From an uncultured Actinomycetes bacterium (GTDB lineage: Bacteria > Actinomycetota > Actinomycetes > Nanopelagicales > Nanopelagicaceae): a stretch of 33,799 nt of DNA. The translations under genes and the position numbers were made by a program. Below are positions 1-8,644 of the stretch, piece after piece (position 1 is the first letter of the stretch; each line of letters starts with the position of its first letter). The stretch spans positions 1 through 33,799 of the forward strand of contig CAIVDO010000024.1 in the NCBI GenBank assembly GCA_903904665.1, read 5' to 3'. The notes beneath the pieces are model-generated. The model saw only the letters and a list, made by a program, of their open reading frames with translations, ran no database searches and was not told the DNA's origin.

Positions 1-105
1 ACCGCTCAAAATATTGCGCGCAGTGTTGTTGAGTGGAGTAGCTCTCTTAAGGAAGAGATGCAGATCCCTTCGGATGAAAACGTTGAGCGCAAGCAGCCTC
101 GCTAA
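1..105 (+). CDS. possible C-terminal fragment of an upstream plus-strand protein (TAQNIARSVVEWSSSLKEEMQIPSDENVERKQPR*)
   Basis: Open frame from base 1 to TAA at 103-105 with plausible charged C-terminal composition; truncated by the window start and overlapping the 3' end of the minus-strand fadB-like gene. Confidence 0.3.
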   Translation, partial: TAQNIARSVVEWSSSLKEEMQIPSDENVERKQPR

Positions 106-2155
106 TACCTTCACGATCTAAGTAAGGCAAGATTCCACCTAGGTGCATTGGCCAGCCAGCGCCCATCAACATACAGAGATCGATCTCTGCAGCCGTTGTT
201 ACAACACCTTCATCAAGCATCATTCGAGCTTCAATGGCCAATGCAGTCAGTGCACGATTTCGAACTTGATCAGCAGTTGATGGTGAGTCACCCTTATGAA
301 TCAGAGCAACTGCTGCTGGGTTTGCAGCAACGTTGCCATCTTCATTTTTGATATAGAAATTGCGAACACCTTCTTTGACCATCGCGGCCATCGTTGGCGA
401 AACTCGATAACGATCACCAAGGTTGGCATGCAGAACCTCTGAGACATGTAGCGCTACTCCAGGTCCAACTAAATCTAGAAGCTGGAAAGGTGACATTGGA
501 AATCCAATAGCACGCATTGCATTGTCAGCTACATCTGGGGCAGTGCCCTCATCGACTGCATCAGTAATCTCGCCCATGAAGCGAGTAAGTAGACGGTTAA
601 CAACAAAGCCCGGGGCATCTTTACAGATGATCATGGTCTTCTTAAGTTCTTTGCCAATGGCAATAGCTGTGGCAGTGGTTTCATCATCGGTTTTACTTGT
701 TCGGGCAACTTCCAGTAAAGGCATTACTGCAACTGGATTAAAGAAATGGAAGCCCACAACGCGCTGCGGATTCTTGAGCCCCTCACTCATGCGCTCTACA
801 GAAAGTGATGATGTATTTGTAGCTAAAACACACTCAGGGGAGATGATTGTCTCTAGCTTCTTAAATAACTCCTGCTTAAGTGAGAGCTCTTCAAAGATCG
901 CTTCAATTATGAAGTCACAACCAGCGAAAGTATTTTGATCACAGGATCCAGAAATAAGTAGCTCTAAACGGTGAGCAGCCTCGGCGCTCATACGTTTTTT
1001 CTCAACCAACTTAGCTAACTCGTTTTTAACCCAAGCAACACCCTTATCGGCACGCTCTTGATCGATATCTGTCATAACAACTGGGCATTTAAGATTTCTT
1101 AGAAGCAATAGCGCTAACTGTGAGGCCATTAATCCTGCACCCACGACACCGACTTTGCTCACCTTGCGGGCAAGAGCGGGCTTTGGCGCACCTTCAACTT
1201 TCTTGCGCTTCTTTTGAATGAGATTGAAAGCATAAAGGGATGAACGCAATGGATCACTCATAGTTAAATCAGCAAGTGCACCATCCTCGGCATCAAAGCC
1301 CTGACTTAAACTATTGCTCTTGGCAGCGCCAATTAACTCCAAAGCTTTCATAGGGGCCGCTATCTCTGCTCCACCATATTTCTTTAGCGCAGCAGCTTTT
1401 CCAGTTGCAAGGGCAACGTCCCACCCTGGATCTTGGCTGTAGTCCTTTCGCTCCACTTTTATTGCGCCATTTAGAACTTGCGCAGCAAAAGCAATTGAGC
1501 GCTCAAGGAAATCTGATGGTTCATAAACAGCATCGACCACACCGAGTTTGAGTGCATCTTTGGCTTTCATCATTGTGTTGTTATTGAGGGCATTTAACAT
1601 AATGACTTGAACTGCGCGCTCTGGCCCTATGAGTTTAGGCAAAATCGTTGCACCACCCCAACCAGGAACTAAACCTAGGAAAACTTCAGGCAGAGCGGTG
1701 AAGGCAGTCGATGCAAGTGTGCGATAGTTGCAGTGCAGACCGACTTCGAGTCCACCGCCAAGTGCGAGCCCATTAATAAAAGCAAAAGTTGGAATCTTAG
1801 ATTGGCCTAAGCGACGAAATACATCGTGACCTAATTTGCCAATTGCAAGAGATTGCTCTCTATTTGAAATAAATGAAATCGCTGATAAATCAGCACCTGC
1901 TGCAAATATGAAAGGCTTTCCAGTAATCGCAATTGCTACAGGGTTGCGTGATGTTGCCTGCGTAATTGCTGCATCAAGTGCTAGAAGTGATTGGGGACCG
2001 AAGGTATTTGGTCGGTTGTGGTCATGGCCATTATCTAAAGTGATAAGAGCCATCGTTGCATGTATGCCAAAGGCAGTTAAATCAACATCACGAACAAGGG
2101 CTTGTGTGACAACCTCTTCAGGTGCACCTTCTGGGAGTTTGATATCTACGCTCAT
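47..2155 (-). CDS. fadB: fatty oxidation complex alpha subunit: enoyl-CoA hydratase / 3-hydroxyacyl-CoA dehydrogenase (FadB/FadJ-like)
   Basis: 702 aa; crotonase region (ITGKPFIFAAGADLS, GLALGGGLEVGLHC, PEVFLGLVPGWGG) followed by HAD NAD-binding region (VGVVGAGLMASQLALLLL) and NTSSLSVERMSEGLKNPQRVVGFHFFNPV. Confidence 0.93.
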   Translation of the reverse strand: MSVDIKLPEGAPEEVVTQALVRDVDLTAFGIHATMALITLDNGHDHNRPNTFGPQSLLALDAAITQATSRNPVAIAITGKPFIFAAGADLSAISFISNREQSLAIGKLGHDVFRRLGQSKIPTFAFINGLALGGGLEVGLHCNYRTLASTAFTALPEVFLGLVPGWGGATILPKLIGPERAVQVIMLNALNNNTMMKAKDALKLGVVDAVYEPSDFLERSIAFAAQVLNGAIKVERKDYSQDPGWDVALATGKAAALKKYGGAEIAAPMKALELIGAAKSNSLSQGFDAEDGALADLTMSDPLRSSLYAFNLIQKKRKKVEGAPKPALARKVSKVGVVGAGLMASQLALLLLRNLKCPVVMTDIDQERADKGVAWVKNELAKLVEKKRMSAEAAHRLELLISGSCDQNTFAGCDFIIEAIFEELSLKQELFKKLETIISPECVLATNTSSLSVERMSEGLKNPQRVVGFHFFNPVAVMPLLEVARTSKTDDETTATAIAIGKELKKTMIICKDAPGFVVNRLLTRFMGEITDAVDEGTAPDVADNAMRAIGFPMSPFQLLDLVGPGVALHVSEVLHANLGDRYRVSPTMAAMVKEGVRNFYIKNEDGNVAANPAAVALIHKGDSPSTADQVRNRALTALAIEARMMLDEGVVTTAAEIDLCMLMGAGWPMHLGGILPYLDREGISEAACAQRFHPKGSASLP

Positions 2156-3346
2156 TTATTTCACCTGACCATTAAAGTGTGGGTTTTCCCAAATAACTGA
2201 TCCGCCCATTCCAAGGCCGATACACATCGTTGTTAATCCGTAGCGAACTTCTGGGTGGTCTTCAAAGGATCTGGCCAGGTTGAGCATCAAGCGCACTCCA
2301 GATGAAGCTAGTGGATGACCCACTGCGATCGCGCCACCAAATGGATTGACGCGCACATCATCATCTGCGATTCCAAAGTGCTCAAGAAATGCCAGAACTT
2401 GAACGGCAAATGCCTCATTAATTTCAAATAAACCGATATCGGCGATAGTTAAACCCGCTTGCTTGAGCGCTTTAATAGTTGATGGAACAGGTCCAAAGCC
2501 CATTACTTCTGGCTCTACTCCTGCAAAGGCATATGCAACAAGTCGGGCCTTGATCGTTAAGCCAAGTTCTTTAGCTTTATCTTCACTAGCAAGTAGGGCA
2601 GCAGTTGCGCCATCATTTAAGCCAGAAGAGTTTCCAGCTGTGACACGGCCTGCGGCTCTAAATGGAGTCTTTAATCCAGCTAAACCTTCTAACGTTGTTT
2701 GTGGACGTGGTGGTTCATCTACTGTTGCAATCGTCCAACCAAGTTCTGCGCTGCGCGCTGCCATAGGAATTAAATCTCGTTGAATTAATCCATCGGCATA
2801 TGCTTTGGCGGTTTTTATCTGAGAGTTAAGTGCATATTTATCAGCGCGCTCTTTTGTCAACGTTGGGAAGCGATCATGCAAACGCTCAGCCGTTGCGCCC
2901 ATTGCTAGTGCATCTTGTTCAACAATCTTTTCTGCTAAGAATCGTGGATTAGGATCTAAACCTTCACCAATAGGGTGATTGCCCATATGCTCAACGCCAC
3001 CGGCGATAGCAATATCATTTGAACCAAAAGCGATTGAACCCGCGATAGTTGTAACAGCGGTAAGTGCTCCTGCGCACCATCTATCAATTGAATATCCTGG
3101 AACTGTATTTGGAAGACCTGAAAGCAAAGTTGCACTGCGCCCGATATTCATTCCTTGATCACCAGTCTGTGTCGCTGCCGCGATTGCAACATCATCGATT
3201 GCGCTATGTTCAACGTTAGGATTTCTATCGAGTAATCCACGTATTGCGCGAACCATCAGATCATCGGCGCGAGTACCTGCATACATCCCTCCTGATTTTC
3301 CGAAGGGTGTGCGAACGGCATCGACTAAGACAACAGAGCGGGACAT
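2156..3346 (-). CDS. fadA: acetyl-CoA C-acyltransferase (thiolase)
   Basis: 396 aa; thiolase motifs DRWCAGALTAV, NEAFAVQVLAF, NPFGGAIAVGHPLASSGVR, CIGLGMGGS; directly upstream of fadB-like gene on same strand. Confidence 0.95.
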   Translation of the reverse strand: MSRSVVLVDAVRTPFGKSGGMYAGTRADDLMVRAIRGLLDRNPNVEHSAIDDVAIAAATQTGDQGMNIGRSATLLSGLPNTVPGYSIDRWCAGALTAVTTIAGSIAFGSNDIAIAGGVEHMGNHPIGEGLDPNPRFLAEKIVEQDALAMGATAERLHDRFPTLTKERADKYALNSQIKTAKAYADGLIQRDLIPMAARSAELGWTIATVDEPPRPQTTLEGLAGLKTPFRAAGRVTAGNSSGLNDGATAALLASEDKAKELGLTIKARLVAYAFAGVEPEVMGFGPVPSTIKALKQAGLTIADIGLFEINEAFAVQVLAFLEHFGIADDDVRVNPFGGAIAVGHPLASSGVRLMLNLARSFEDHPEVRYGLTTMCIGLGMGGSVIWENPHFNGQVK

Positions 3347-3409
3347 AGTGATCCTTTACTAGGTGATATAGCGGTTATGTTACCCGCCAGTAAGGGTTTG
3401 TAACAGCGC

Positions 3410-4228
3410 TTAGGCTGGAGTGGGCGCCTTGGCGCGGGCCTTGCCCAGATATGGAACAAGAGTTGCAACTAGATAGATAGCCCAGATGGCTAACTGAAGC
3501 CATGAGGTTGAGGTATCAAATCCAATACTTCCGCCTAGCACCGCCCCTGCAATTGAATCGGCAGGAATGAGGGATGAGATATCCCAGGCAAATGAATCTG
3601 CCCCTGGCAACCAAGCGAGCTCTTGGAATTCATGAACTCCATAGGCAAGGACTCCAGCGGCAACAATGACGAGTGCAACACCTGTATATCTAAAGAACTT
3701 ACTCAGATCTAGATTGATCGAGGATTTGAAGATCAAGTAACCCAGGCTGATTGCAACGGCAAAGCCAAGGAGCAATCCGATCGCCGAGCTTTGTGTGTCA
3801 GCAACAGTTTTAAAGTTTGAATAGATAAAGAGGGCCGTTTCTAGACCTTCACGAATAACAGCTAAAAACGCTGCGCTGGCAAGGGCTAGCGGACCTGTCA
3901 GCAGAGCTGTATCAACTTTTGAATGTAACTGCGCTTTAAGAAATCGTGCGCTGCGCTTCATCCAGAAAACCATCCAGGTAACAAGGGCAACTGCTACAAC
4001 CGATGTGATTCCTGCAAATAACTCTGTGGCGTGATTGCTAAGACCGCCAGAAGTTCGGGAGAGAATTGCGCCAAGGCCAAGACTTGTAACTATCGCTGCG
4101 ATAACTCCACTCCAGAGCGGCAGAAGAAGTTGGCGGCGATCACTTTTAATAATGTAGGCGACCAAAATGCCCACAATAAGTGCGGCCTCAAGGCCTTCGC
4201 GTAGCGCGATGATAAATGTGCTCACCAT
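3410..4228 (-). CDS. FTR1-family high-affinity iron permease
   Basis: Start assigned to the internal ATG at 4226-4228 (MVSTFIIALREGLEAALIVGILVAY); two REGLE motifs (ALREGLEAAL, VIREGLETALF), multiple TM segments. The ORF-track extension to 4468 overlaps RNase D out of frame and looks non-coding. Confidence 0.9.
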   Translation of the reverse strand: MVSTFIIALREGLEAALIVGILVAYIIKSDRRQLLLPLWSGVIAAIVTSLGLGAILSRTSGGLSNHATELFAGITSVVAVALVTWMVFWMKRSARFLKAQLHSKVDTALLTGPLALASAAFLAVIREGLETALFIYSNFKTVADTQSSAIGLLLGFAVAISLGYLIFKSSINLDLSKFFRYTGVALVIVAAGVLAYGVHEFQELAWLPGADSFAWDISSLIPADSIAGAVLGGSIGFDTSTSWLQLAIWAIYLVATLVPYLGKARAKAPTPA

Positions 4229-4281
4229 GGGTAAAAATCTAAGGGGTAGGGGGTAATTACGCAACTCAAGTGTTGCGTAAT

Positions 4282-5571
4282 TCAACCCTCTTCGGGTGTG
4301 GTTTGCGGCACAGGCGCCGGGCCGGGTAGAGCCTCTTTCTCTAAGAGGGCATCTGTGATGACCTGGCCAACAAGGTCGACCTGCCAGCTGCGAGCTCCAA
4401 GAGCCAGAAGATATTCGCGCACCAGTTGAGGTGAGGATTGATCCGTCGCCCCGGCCGGGGGAGACCAACAGATGCGTCGAACAATTTCAGGTGTCATGAG
4501 ATTTTCAACTGGAATCGAATTCTCTTCGGCAATCTTTTCAATCCCTGCACGGGCATGAGAGAGAGGTGCAAATTTCTGCGGGAATTTATCGCGCCATAAT
4601 TTAATAGGGGGCAAAGTATCGGCATTAGTGCGCATTGCTGGCCATTGGCTTTCGGGTAATGCAACTGCCCGAGCAACTGCATCTAACCAGATCTTGATAT
4701 TTTCTAACCAGCGAGCTCGAAGACCTAGTGGCCTTAATACTTTTTCAAACTCTTTTTTATTTGTTGGGGGATTCAGCGCGATTTCAACGATTGCGGAATC
4801 ATTAAGAAGCTTTCCGCCAGCGATATCTTGATTCTTTGCTATCTCATCACGGGCCAGCCATAGTTCGCGAATAATTGCCAGTTGATCGCGGCGCTTGATT
4901 TTGTGCATTCCTGAAGTACGTCGCCAAGGATCAACTCGCGGTGGGGCGGGCGGGGCCAGGAGAATGGAGGCAAACTCTTCTTTAGCCCAAGCATCTTTTT
5001 TAGCATCGATTAATAGTGATTCAACTTTATTGCGCAGTTGCACAAGAAGTTCAACATCTAATGCTGCATAAGTAAGCCACTCTTGGGGCAAAGGGCGAAC
5101 CGACCAATCGGCTGCGCTATGTTCTTTAGCAAGTGAGATACCCATAAGAGATTCAAGAAGTGGGCCCAGGCCAACGCGTGGAAGACCTGCGATTCGTCCA
5201 CCTAGTTCAGTATCAAATAAACGCTTCGGGTTAATTCCTAATTCACGCAAACATGGCAGATCCTGCGTACTGGCATGCAAAATAACTTCATCAGTATTGA
5301 GTAAATCATTAAGGGAGGCCATCAATGGGTGCCCTGGCCCAAATGCAATGGGGTCGATTAAATGCAGCCCGCCGCCATCGCGTTTAATCTGAATCAGATA
5401 TGCGCGGGCGCTATATCGAAAACCTGATGCCCGCTCGGCATCAACGGCAAAAGGCCCAGCGCCTTGAGCTAATTGCGCTAAAGCTTCTTCAAATGCAATG
5501 TGTGTATCGATCAACGCTGGAACGCCACCGGCTGGTGAAAGAAGTGGTGTTGCCGTGATCTCTTCAGTCAT
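4282..5571 (-). CDS. rnd: ribonuclease D (3'-5' exonuclease with HRDC domain)
   Basis: 429 aa; DEDD-type exonuclease motifs (FAVDAERASGFRYSARAYLIQI, LHASTQDLPCLRELG, YAALDVELLVQL) and HRDC-like region. Confidence 0.88.
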   Translation of the reverse strand: MTEEITATPLLSPAGGVPALIDTHIAFEEALAQLAQGAGPFAVDAERASGFRYSARAYLIQIKRDGGGLHLIDPIAFGPGHPLMASLNDLLNTDEVILHASTQDLPCLRELGINPKRLFDTELGGRIAGLPRVGLGPLLESLMGISLAKEHSAADWSVRPLPQEWLTYAALDVELLVQLRNKVESLLIDAKKDAWAKEEFASILLAPPAPPRVDPWRRTSGMHKIKRRDQLAIIRELWLARDEIAKNQDIAGGKLLNDSAIVEIALNPPTNKKEFEKVLRPLGLRARWLENIKIWLDAVARAVALPESQWPAMRTNADTLPPIKLWRDKFPQKFAPLSHARAGIEKIAEENSIPVENLMTPEIVRRICWSPPAGATDQSSPQLVREYLLALGARSWQVDLVGQVITDALLEKEALPGPAPVPQTTPEEG

Positions 5572-5579
5572 GGTGCTAC

Positions 5580-6158
5580 TTATCGTCGTCTAGCAGATGA
5601 AATAGTTGATACACCTTGAGGAATTGGTTCTAGTCCGGCAACATCTGAGATCAATCTGCACCAGCCTGAAATATGTTTCATTAAATCAATTGGTTGGCTG
5701 ACAAGAGGTGTCCATGATGCGCGAATTTCAATCTCTGACTCATCATGGCGCGGTGATAATTTTCCAAATGATGCACTAGATACTCGTGTGACTGTTCCAC
5801 TGGGTGCTGCAAGCAAACACTCTTGGCCCTCTAGGGCTTCAAGAAACCAGCTCCAACCCACTTCAGGCAAAAGTGGATCTTGTTGCATGACCGGGTCAAC
5901 ATCTGCGCGCACAAAAGTCACACAACGGAACTCACCTTCCCAGGTGTCTTGACCTCCGGGCTCATGTAAAAGAACAAAGCGACCAGATGCGATTTCATCT
6001 TCATCATCGCCCAATAGTCCATTACTAACATCTGCAGAAAATGCAAAAGCATATGTCGCTAATTTTTGTGGTGCCGGTACTTCTTCTAAAACAATCTCGG
6101 CCCTTGGAGTGAAAGTGCGAAGGTGATTGATTAAATCTTCAAATCCCTTGGCATCCAC
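5580..6158 (-). CDS. DUF3000-family protein
   Basis: 192 aa; upstream of RNase D, an arrangement typical of Actinobacteria; GWSWFLEALE and SGWCRLISDVAGLEP motifs typical of the family. GTG start at 6156-6158. Confidence 0.7.
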   Translation of the reverse strand: MDAKGFEDLINHLRTFTPRAEIVLEEVPAPQKLATYAFAFSADVSNGLLGDDEDEIASGRFVLLHEPGGQDTWEGEFRCVTFVRADVDPVMQQDPLLPEVGWSWFLEALEGQECLLAAPSGTVTRVSSASFGKLSPRHDESEIEIRASWTPLVSQPIDLMKHISGWCRLISDVAGLEPIPQGVSTISSARRR

Positions 6159-6206
6159 TAGTTAAGAATAAACAGGAACATGGCCCATTCATGGGAGGCA
6201 GGGCGG

Positions 6207-6212
6207 TAACCT
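6207..6212 (+). promoter_or_regulatory. putative leaderless -10 (TAACCT) for EamA gene
   Basis: TANNNT followed by 7 nt then ATG 6220. Confidence 0.4.
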
Positions 6213-6219
6213 TTGGCAT

Positions 6220-7059
6220 ATGGCCTCACTACTTGCGCTCTTATCTAGTCTCTTGTGGGGTACTGCCGATTTTGAAGGTGGACGCTTAAGTAAGAAACAT
6301 GCACCAGTTGCAGTTTTAGGTTTCTCCCAAGTTCTTGGATTAATTTTCGGACTCTGCGCGATGTTATTGAGTGGTTCATGGCATGCAAAGGCTCTTGGTG
6401 ACGGTGGCTATCTAGTTCCTGGAATCATTGCAGGGCTGCTTGGTTACTTTGGATTATTTTGTTTATATGCAGGACTTTCAACGGGACGAATGGGTGTTGT
6501 CTCACCCATTAGTTCAATGGGCGCAGTAGTGCCACTGACTTATGCATTAATTACTGGAGACTCTCTTTCGACAATCACATCCATTGGCGTAGTGCTTGCA
6601 TTGGTTGGAGTCTTTTGCGCAAGCGGGCCTGAACTTTCACAGGGTCTGCCAATTAAGCCTTTGCTTTTTGGTTTAGGTGCAGCTTTTGGTTTTGGTACAG
6701 CGTTAACATCAATGTCTATCGGTGCGCAATCAAGTGCCTTAATGACAATGGTTTCAATGCGAGGGGCGACATTTTTTGTCACATTAGCCATTGCATTAAG
6801 GTTTAGAACAACAGGTGGATTTTCAAAGAAGGAGTACCCAACACTTATCTTCATCGGCATCGCCGATTTTATAGCTAATGTTCTCTTGGGAGTTGCCTGC
6901 ACCAAGGGCTTAGTATCAATTGCAATGGTTCTTGGATCTCTATTTCCGATTGCAACGGCCGTTCTAGCTTTTAAATTCCTTCACGAGCGATTGCACAAAG
7001 TCCAATACGTGGGAATCGCGCTAGCTGTAGCTGGAGTAGCTCTGATCTCAGCTTTCTAG
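6220..7059 (+). CDS. EamA/DMT-superfamily transporter
   Basis: 279 aa, about 10 hydrophobic segments in two internally similar halves; SLLWGTADFEGGRLSKK, SLFPIATAVLAFKFLHERL typical of EamA. Confidence 0.85.
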   Translation: MASLLALLSSLLWGTADFEGGRLSKKHAPVAVLGFSQVLGLIFGLCAMLLSGSWHAKALGDGGYLVPGIIAGLLGYFGLFCLYAGLSTGRMGVVSPISSMGAVVPLTYALITGDSLSTITSIGVVLALVGVFCASGPELSQGLPIKPLLFGLGAAFGFGTALTSMSIGAQSSALMTMVSMRGATFFVTLAIALRFRTTGGFSKKEYPTLIFIGIADFIANVLLGVACTKGLVSIAMVLGSLFPIATAVLAFKFLHERLHKVQYVGIALAVAGVALISAF

Positions 7060-7547
7060 TTTGTAGCTACGTAAAAATCGGTGCCATCAATACTGGTCAG
7101 ATTAGTGTGCGCAAATCTATTAAGTAGTTCCTGCCAATCTATGGGTTCATCGCCACCAGTAATTGGTGTGACGCTTAGATCTAGCTGGTCAATTAATCCT
7201 TGATCAATGAGTTCAATAATGATTGATATTCCTGCCTCAATCAAAATTCTCTCGCCAAACTTCTCTTTAGCTTTTGCCAAAGCTTGAGCAGGGCTCATAT
7301 TCCATAGATGTGATAAATCATTTCCAGCCACGGGGTTTATATGAGACCGGGAGATAATCACTAATGGCACTGGCGTTTGTTTGTATGGTTCATGGCGAGC
7401 TGTATTTCCACCAACGAGAATGCAATCAACTTTTCGACGCCTAGTTAAAAAAGCCTTTCGGTCGGCATCGGATGAAACCCCGTTGGAGCTTTTATCTTTA
7501 GATGTCGATCCATCTCTACCTACGACCAACGATGCAACTGTGCTCAT
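7056..7547 (-). CDS. RibD C-terminal / dihydrofolate reductase-like protein
   Basis: 163 aa; VDCILVGGNTARHEPY, VIISRS, ILIEAGISIIIELIDQGLIDQLDLSVTPI resemble RibD_C reductase motifs. Confidence 0.75.
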   Translation of the reverse strand: MSTVASLVVGRDGSTSKDKSSNGVSSDADRKAFLTRRRKVDCILVGGNTARHEPYKQTPVPLVIISRSHINPVAGNDLSHLWNMSPAQALAKAKEKFGERILIEAGISIIIELIDQGLIDQLDLSVTPITGGDEPIDWQELLNRFAHTNLTSIDGTDFYVATN

Positions 7548-7602
7548 TTGACCTACTATCGCAGATTTGAGGTGATTTCACAGGCGAAAGCACGCTCATA
7601 AG

Positions 7603-7632
7603 TTGAGTTGGCCTATAAAACCTCGTTAGCCT
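7603..7632 (+). promoter_or_regulatory. putative leaderless promoter (TTGAGT-N18-TAGCCT) for NlpC/P60 gene
   Basis: TAGCCT 7627-7632, 7 nt before ATG 7640; TTGAGT at 7603-7608. Confidence 0.45.
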
Positions 7633-7639
7633 TGAACCT

Positions 7640-8644
7640 ATGTCTTGGCGCATTCTTCCTCGCGCTGTTGTGGCCCTTGCCCTAACAGCTGGATTAGCTG
7701 CACCTGCCTATGCCGCTCCATCACTTGCTGAGGTTCAGGCAAAGGTCCAGTTTCTGGAGGAAGAAGCAACGGCTGCTGCAGAGGGTGCACAGGAGGCCAA
7801 AGTTAAACTGGGCGCCTTAACCAAAACTCTCAATGGCATCAAAGCCAAAGCTGCGCTCCAAGGCCAAACACTTTCAGCACTTCAAAAATCTCTAGGCACC
7901 ATTGCAATTGAGCAGTACAAAGCCGGGGGATTAGGGCAATCACTTGAACTGCTCTTCTCCTCAGATCCAACTCTCTATTTATCATCAGCCGGTGCACTCG
8001 ATGCCATCAGTCGACGCAAATCTGCTCAACTTCGAAAATATCAAGCAGCTCAGCAACGTTTGAGTGCAACGACTTTGACCGTCAACGACAAGATGGCTTT
8101 AGTAGTTGCAGCACAAAAGAAATTTAAGGCCCAGTCAGCGATGGCTCAAGCTAAGTTAGCCGAAGCTGAAGCGCTCTTATCAAAGCTCACCAAGGCAGAG
8201 CGCGAACGTTTGGCAAAGCTTGCTGCGGCTCAAGAAGATGCCGACCAAGCTTCATCGCAAGCTGCAGCGCGTGCATTATCTGGCGTGTCAGGACGTGCAG
8301 GTATCGCAATTAAATATGCACTTAAGCAAATTGGTGATCGTTATGTTTTTGGCGCAGCAGGTTTAGTTACATGGGACTGTTCAGGATTAACGATGCGTGC
8401 ATATCAAGCCGCAGGTGTCTCACTGCCTCACTCTTCGGCGGCGCAATCACGCATGGGCAAGAAAGTTTCAACTAAATCTCTCAAGCCAGGAGATCTTCTA
8501 TTCTTTGGCCGGCCTGTTTCGCATGTTGGAATGTATATCGGCGGCGGAAAGATGGTTCATGCTCCACGTTCAGGTTCACGTGTAAAAGTTACAACAAGTG
8601 GATCACTTGGCAGCAAACCGTTAGTAGGAGCGCGCCGTTTCTGA
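7640..8644 (+). CDS. secreted NlpC/P60 peptidase with N-terminal coiled coil
   Basis: 334 aa; signal peptide, long Ala/Lys/Gln coiled coil, C-terminal NlpC/P60 motifs YVFGAAGLVTWDCSGLTMRAYQAAGVSLPHSSAAQ, GDLLFFGRPVSHVGMYIGGGKMVHAPRSG. Confidence 0.93.
   Translation: MSWRILPRAVVALALTAGLAAPAYAAPSLAEVQAKVQFLEEEATAAAEGAQEAKVKLGALTKTLNGIKAKAALQGQTLSALQKSLGTIAIEQYKAGGLGQSLELLFSSDPTLYLSSAGALDAISRRKSAQLRKYQAAQQRLSATTLTVNDKMALVVAAQKKFKAQSAMAQAKLAEAEALLSKLTKAERERLAKLAAAQEDADQASSQAAARALSGVSGRAGIAIKYALKQIGDRYVFGAAGLVTWDCSGLTMRAYQAAGVSLPHSSAAQSRMGKKVSTKSLKPGDLLFFGRPVSHVGMYIGGGKMVHAPRSGSRVKVTTSGSLGSKPLVGARRF

Noticed and set aside
423-938. 171-aa plus-strand ORF antisense to fadB-like gene
   Set aside because: Shadow ORF opposite a confidently identified gene; composition (Ser/Thr/Arg) typical of antisense frames. 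The same applies to 148..351, 1836..2168, 2463..2783, 6540..6905, 13711..13995 and 31457..31819.
4229-4468. N-terminal extension of the FTR1 ORF (MVSPGRGDGSILTSTG...)
   Set aside because: Lies inside RNase D in another frame and does not resemble the FTR1 N-terminus; the hydrophobic FTR1 start is the ATG at 4228.
7548-7640. c-di-AMP (ydaO) riboswitch upstream of NlpC/P60 gene
   Set aside because: Known for some actinobacterial NlpC/P60 genes, but here a -10 box lies only 7 nt before the ATG and there is too little upstream space.
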